Origin: Acanthaster planci
Lineage: Eukaryota > Echinodermata > Asteroidea > Valvatida > Acanthasteridae
Assembly (NCBI RefSeq): GCF_001949145.1
Contig: NW_019091642.1
Span: 443,258 to 507,257, forward strand
DNA length: 64,000 nt
Direction of reading: 5' to 3'
Below the pieces are notes generated by a model, which saw only the letters and a list, made by a program, of their open reading frames with translations, made no database searches and had not been told where the DNA came from. Both the position numbers and the translations under genes were made by a program. Position 1 is the first letter of the stretch, and each line of letters begins with the position of its first letter. This document shows positions 59,401 through 64,000 of the stretch, one piece after another.

Positions 59401-59706
59401 AAGCCTTTCAAATCTTAACCATGAGGAATCAAACAATATCTGAGATATCTTTAATTATAGCATATGATGGCCTATGCAGTGGAAGTTGTTGATTTAACTA
59501 ACTTAGCCAACATGCACAAAATAGAGCTTCAGTGGACTTAAAACTTTTAGCAGGAAAGGCACACCCACACACAGCTGTAGACAAAATGTTATTACAAATA
59601 CACCTCTATAGTTGTGACACATTATTTGAATTACTGATGACTTACACGCACAGGCTGCAAGCAGTGTTATCACATGGCCAAGCTTCTCAGCTGTCATCAT
59701 TCCCAT
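53282..59706 (-). CDS. QVR-3: divergent Ly6/three-finger protein
   Basis: Exons 2 (55788-55915) and 3 (53282-53497) are clear; exon 1 (59646-59706) is proposed. Together they give 134 codons plus stop, with intron phases 1 and 0 as in QVR-1 and QVR-2. Exon 2 is 128 bases, exactly the QVR-1 length, and encodes GADTGITCYNSTSQ and IGCEDGFGCS. Exon 3 encodes VGVTRGC, three cysteines and YCCKKPQCN, then a hydrophobic tail (VVVTSELTMLSLSVIAS) ending in basic residues, again suggesting a GPI anchor. The second and third cysteines of the family (CYxC and CxDPF) are both absent, leaving ten. In CD59-type folds those two pair with each other, so a single disulfide has been lost cleanly. Intron 2 contains a whole TIR element; intron 1 a 30-base minisatellite. 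Confidence 0.75.
54092..55589. mobile_element. TA-flanked TIR element in QVR-3 intron 2
   Basis: The left end, TA-CAATGTCGACTCTCGTTATTAC, mirrors the right end GTAATAACGAGAGTCGACTG-TA. The ends match over about 25 bases apart from two extra bases near the tip. TA flanks and CAGTCGACTCTCGTTAT ends suit the pogo/Tigger group. The 1.5-kb interior has no transposase frame. Alternatively two short copies inserted in opposite directions. Confidence 0.6.
55788..55915 (-). CDS. QVR-3 exon 2
   Basis: The exon runs from acceptor tgtttgttgcag to donor tcg|gtacgt, 128 bases. Encodes LVGADTGITCYNSTSQATF, then FQGAETIGCEDGFGCS. Only three cysteines are present against five in the paralogues. The length, phases and position of first and last cysteines identify it. 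Confidence 0.78.
56991..57223. repeat. 30-base minisatellite
   Basis: The unit aacaacccccaaagcttcat plus gagtgcacgc is repeated five times with few changes, followed by about three degenerate units to 57223. The period is a multiple of three, so open frames on both strands run through it by chance. Confidence 0.9.
58645..58880. repeat. Direct repeat, about 167-base spacing
   Basis: ggtgcactctttaaa at about 58647 and agtgcactctttaaa at about 58815 each continue through a related segment to attgggttgaaac-tttg. The start (GTGCACTCTTTAA) resembles the GGGTGCAC ends of the MITE around the assembly gap. Confidence 0.6.
59646..59706 (-). CDS. Proposed QVR-3 exon 1 (signal peptide)
   Basis: From ATG at plus 59706 the frame encodes MGMMTAEKLGHVITLLAACA and ends in phase 1 at a consensus donor t|gtaagt. 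The phase matches exon 2, and VITLLAACAC followed by LVGA could serve as a signal-peptide core. An in-frame stop lies just upstream. The hydrophobic stretch is short, so another exon 1 further upstream is possible. Confidence 0.45.
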
Positions 59707-60945
59707 CACATATGGCTTTCATCAATGCAGACAAAATGCCAGAAACCTGGATAATATGACACAAAAAAAGGACACAAGTCTTCAGTAGAAGAATTTTTTT
59801 TCTAAATATCACACTCATGATTTATGATAATGATGCTGTGGGAACAATTTACATGACGAACACACTATTCCCATTCAATGTTAAGTTTCACAGACATGTA
59901 CATACATGTACATGTACATAAATTGTTCATCTTGATAGACAGTGGGCATTCCCACAAGTAATCTTTGATACTAGTCCTGAAATTATCTGAAATACAATCA
60001 ACCAAGGTTACAACAAATACATGTATTTGGACAATGAGTAGCCATGTATAGCTACATGTAGGCCTGGGTACGAGTAGGAGGAGAATATATCGTAGGTTCA
60101 TAGGGTCAGCGAACATTACAGACAATAATTCCCACAGGCACAAGAGATGGAAGACAGCTAGTGACCACATACCGGTACATGAATGCTGGGGATGGGCAAG
60201 GGTATTTGATACATTGTACATTTGGATATTTGAGATGTGGCAGAGACAATAGCATGAGGTACGACATTTGTATTTGGCTTGGATAAAAATCTGTCGTATT
60301 TATTCCGAATTTACCCACTTCAAATAGCGCACCTGTCTGCCACGTCTCACACTGGCTAATGTAGGTCAGCTGGTTACTGAGTGCCTACATTTAATTAATC
60401 ACAAAGTCTTGGGTTAACTTAAATGTACATGTAGTCTTGTGTTAACTCACACTAACTTACTAACTGTTAACTAACTTTTAATAATCCCATATTCTAATAC
60501 AAATCCAAACATTTCAAAACTTCAATGTATGACCAGCTTAAAAAAAGATTAATCATTTTATTGTTGATGATGCTTTGTCCCAATTACGGCTTCAGTCTCA
60601 AGTATAATTCTAACAATGTTGTAGTTTGGCTGGCCCTACTTGGTTTACAAATTACTTCAGAAAATTCCTCAAATTTTACCAGGTTTTTGGCTTTTTTCAA
60701 ACCTGATAGACAGCATAAATATGCCAAACGGGCATTTCATCCATCATATAAAGAAAAACTACATGTAGATAGCCCTGGTATGTGTGCTATATCATGGTTG
60801 AATAAAACATTTCGCCATGGTCGATGTTGATGATGCATCATAGCCGATTACATGTACCGATAGTATAAATGCCAATAAACGTACATGTACATGTATGTAT
60901 GTAATGTATGTTCATGTACACTGACACACTACTGTATACCATAGG
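59707..60945. other. Non-coding stretch upstream of QVR-3
   Basis: Many tacatgta palindromes (for example 59895-59920 and 60885-60905) but no gene or promoter element that can be assigned. Confidence 0.4.
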
Positions 60946-61174
60946 CAGTGGCGTATTTTACTAATGGGAGGGCACAAAGGGGGCACCCTGCAGCATCTTA
61001 TGGGGGCGCACCAGCTTTCAGTGGTGTGGTCTTTAGGGCAAGTTTTTGTTAGCCTTGTTCCATATCCATTCATCTGGTTTTTTTTCAGTGGAGGGGGGAA
61101 GCACCTGGGGGAGCGGCATCAGGAATTTGTGGGGGTACATGCTCCCAAGACCCGCCTCCGTGGCTATGCCACTG
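60946..61174. mobile_element. hAT-type MITE with 8-base target duplication
   Basis: The ends CAGTGGCGTA and TATGCCACTG form the inverted repeat. The flanking octamers accatagg (60938-60945) and accaaagg (61175-61182) match at 7 of 8 bases, as expected for a hAT target-site duplication. The body is 229 bases and G-rich (gggagggcacaaaggggg). Confidence 0.8.
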
Positions 61175-61950
61175 ACCAAAGGCAAATGTTTGATCAGTTT
61201 TGCCATGTAATTGCATATTAAGCCATTTTTTGGCCAGTCCAGCCACAAACTAACGTGAGTGATCATATAGTCGCCAGGTCCCTTATTTTGCCACTTACTG
61301 TGAGTGTGAAAACCAATTAGACTTGACAATAGGTAGCGAAATCTGGGACCTGGTGACTATCCGCCCTTTGCTGAAGTGCACCCTTAAAAGCAAAAGAAAG
61401 TCAGACTAGTACGAAGTTTTCCAACTGGGTTCCTGCATACGTCCCGCGTGCACGCGAAGACCACACATTCCAGAAAAAATTTACTGTGCATACTCAGCAT
61501 ACCCTGAGTCAAATGAGCACACAACTTGTGCACCTATGTGGTAAGTTTGTACCGGTACCAAAGGACTGTCAATTTCATTTAAAAAAATGCCCTTTTTTGT
61601 TCCTGCTCGGAACGGATACGGTCAGGCACATGACAGACGGGGCAATAATTAAGGTGTAACAACATCAATGACGAACTGGAAATTTACCAACATGCACACA
61701 AAAAAACTGCTTCACGTAATGTGAACATGTACAGTGTACCGGTATCTATTAAAAGCAAGGAACATCTTCAGCAAGGTTCCTGCTGTTCTAAACTAAAAGT
61801 AAAACCTTATCACACGGTGAAAAGGTTTGGTGAAAAGATTTAAACCATGGCAAGGACTGAGGAACATTACCTAACCAGGCAGACGTGACCACTGCCTCAC
61901 ACTCAGGCCTTCATGTATGTTATAGGCCTACATGTATACAACGTACATAA
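61175..61950. other. Non-coding; contains an isolated MITE end
   Basis: gaagtgcacccttaaaag at about 61374-61391 matches the right end of the gap-interrupted MITE at 31253. Nothing else is recognised. Confidence 0.4.
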
Positions 61951-61959
61951 TATGGGATC

Positions 61960-63580
61960 AGGTCAACTGGGACCCAAACCAACTCGGATCCATTCCAACT
62001 CAGACCCATGCCAACTCGGACCCAGGACCAACTCGGACCCACGCCAACTCGGACCCATTGAGTCATATGGTTGCACTACATCAAATACGCGCCCGTAAAC
62101 CAAAATAGTGCCGACTCTTGGACCTCGCCAAGAGGTTGGCCTTCTTTTTTTCACTGGAAATTCAAGATAATTTTTTTTCGCTGGAAATTCAAATTATGGC
62201 CAAATTGATCACTTTTTGTTTAAATTTTATGAACTTTGCCTTTTCCCGAAGATACCCCCTTAATAGTAGTAAAACTATGCGCTCATATGAATGTAGCTGC
62301 CCACCTCTATCCGAAATAGGCCCGTAATGTGGGGCTTTTTGTGAAAGAAATACTCTGAACTGGAAACTATCAATCCCAAATTCGGGTTTTATATTAACAA
62401 TTTTATGATCCCTCGTGATTATGGCACGTCTTATTGTAAAAAAAAAGTGGGATCACAAAATATCAATAATGAGCTCGCAAGCAGACAAACGACACTTCAA
62501 AACCGTCTCCAAGTTTAAGACAATAGGAAATATTCCACATTTTTATTTTAAAATGATTTGATTTGTGTTGTTCAAAATTACCAACCTATTTGCGTTATTT
62601 GGACAGTCAGTTTAGGCCTGTATGGATAAATTCCTCTATCTGCCTAAATTTTGAAGGTATTCGGGGGGGGGGGGATTGGGGCATGGTGGAGGTGTAAGAC
62701 TTGCCAGGCCAAAAAAATTTGAAAAGTGAGGTGGGAGATAACACCATGAGACACTGTAAAAGGTCAGTGTTCGTGATATTGATGTATATCTGCAGTATGT
62801 GTTGTACGCATGCAGCATCTCTTATGTACATCAAAAGGCCTATCTGTAGCTTTTTATTGCAACAAAGACTTTGGGGGCTGTTTGGTAAAGGTTCATTCGA
62901 TTTCTTCTATTGATCTGGAGTGCCAAAAAAACTTCGAAGAAAGGGCGTCAATGATTTGGTTCTGTCAATCACACTCCAAAAGCTGCTCCCATTGGTTGTC
63001 CCAAGCTCCCACTCCCCGATCATAGGGTTTCAAGAATGGAAGGTGACAAAATCAGTCTTTGTGGTCAATCACGCCGTTACCTCGGAAGCTACTAGCCGAT
63101 TAAGATTCCAGATTACAAACGGCAAATAAAGGAAAAAGGAAATGTGCCTCCATAAAAATACGCCGCTTGTCGGTTACTTTTTCACTCGTTTCAAGACATC
63201 ACTGATATCAAATCTAGTCCTGTACAGTTTTTCAGCCACCATGCCTGTTCAAACTTTAAAACTGAGAAATTCTGGAAAGCCTGTGCCGCTGTTTCCCCGC
63301 ATTACGTTTATTCAAGAGGACGTCACATCTCGGCAGCATGCAGCGCAAAAGTGTCATTTACCAAATGCTAAAATGTAAAAGTGGACAAAATCAATTTTTC
63401 AACAAGTTAATCACGCTCCTGGGGTTGGGGCCGAGTTGGCTCAGGGTGGGTCCGAGTTGGTCGTAGGTCCGAGTTAGTTTTGGGTCCGAGTTGGCACGGG
63501 TCCGAGTTGGTTGTGGGTCCAAGTTGGCATGGGTTTGAGTTGGCATGGGTCCGAGTTGGTTTGGGTCCGAGTTGACTCAA
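61960..63580. mobile_element. Fold-back element C (15-base repeat arms)
   Basis: About seven units of the type ccaactcggaccca occupy 61963-62060. About ten units of the reverse complement (tgggtccgagttgg) occupy 63430-63578. The 1.4 kb between them includes 62110-62475, shared with element A, and 62640-62880, shared with 15770-15960. Arms of tandem 15-base units around a variable middle are the architecture described for sea-urchin TU fold-back transposons. Confidence 0.75.
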
Positions 63581-64000
63581 ACCATGGAGAAATAAAACAC
63601 ACCCATTTGCCTACACATGACATGCACGAACAAGACCCTGAGCAACAGACATGACACGACGGAATCCTGGCCCACTAACACGAACAATCATCATGACTGT
63701 AAACCCAACAGAAACATGAAATCTACTCACCTTCAACACCATTGGTGATGTGATGGCTAAAAACGATATAGGCCTAAAACCAGAGACAAATCATGCAAAT
63801 TATGTGTACGATCAGATCCAAGATGATGGACGTGGTCCGGCGGGTTACAGTGACAGTGTACACGTGTATCAATACATTGTGATCGGCCCTATGTACAGCA
63901 TACGGTGATATTAACAGGAAGTCAACGACTTTATGCCATAGACAATAAATGACATGGTTTTCACGTTCAATATATGGTCAATATATGAGCGCAAAGCCAG
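63581..64000. other. Non-coding right edge
   Basis: No exon could be supported. On the minus strand accaatggtgttgaag|gtgagt near 63725-63745 looks like a donor after a short possible coding end, but the frame has no further support. Confidence 0.3.

Larger units (their letters stand above)
55916..59645 (-). other. QVR-3 intron 1 (repeat-rich)
   Basis: No exon is seen. It contains the 30-base minisatellite (56991-57223), the 167-base direct repeat (58645-58880) and many tacatgtacatg palindromes. Confidence 0.4.

Overview
This is a window of animal nuclear DNA. Coding sequence is split into short exons bounded by GT-AG introns, most of the rest is repeats, and one run of Ns (31007-31216) marks an assembly gap. 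The conserved gene, the abundance of the palindrome TACATGTA, the small terminal-inverted-repeat transposons and the fold-back elements built on 15-base tandem repeats suggest a marine invertebrate deuterostome. An echinoderm is my best guess; a hemichordate or amphioxus cannot be excluded. No prokaryotic-style operons, rRNA, CRISPR array or viral gene was seen.

Left end (1-7934, + strand): the last seven coding exons of ILVBL, an acetolactate-synthase-like, thiamine-diphosphate-dependent 2-hydroxyacyl-CoA lyase. All splice phases agree and the exons encode the C-terminal 360 residues; the first ~270 residues lie upstream of the window. Two possible exons of a small tail-anchored coiled-coil protein follow at 8947-9057 and 34365-34493.

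Middle and right: three small genes of the Ly6/three-finger family, Quiver/Sleepless (QVR)-like, each with three coding exons in the same phases (1, then 0). They are QVR-1 (27355-28597, -), QVR-2 (39757-44539, +) and QVR-3 (53282-59706, -). Exon 1 encodes a signal peptide, exon 2 the first finger with the CYxC...CxDPF signature, and exon 3 the remaining cysteines, a CC-x4-CN box and a hydrophobic tail typical of GPI-anchored proteins. QVR-3 has lost the second and third cysteines together. A remnant of a fourth copy survives at 16660-16690.

The remaining sequence is mainly non-autonomous mobile DNA. It includes fold-back elements (about 16.7-18.6, 46.9-48.7 and 62.0-63.6 kb), several MITE families with recognisable inverted ends, a tRNA-derived SINE, minisatellites and an old, diverged segmental duplication (12.65-15.24 kb against 19.53-21.53 kb, and 15.95-16.69 kb against 26.74-27.39 kb). 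Almost all other open frames are short and show no protein-like features. All identifications come from reading the sequence; no database search was run.
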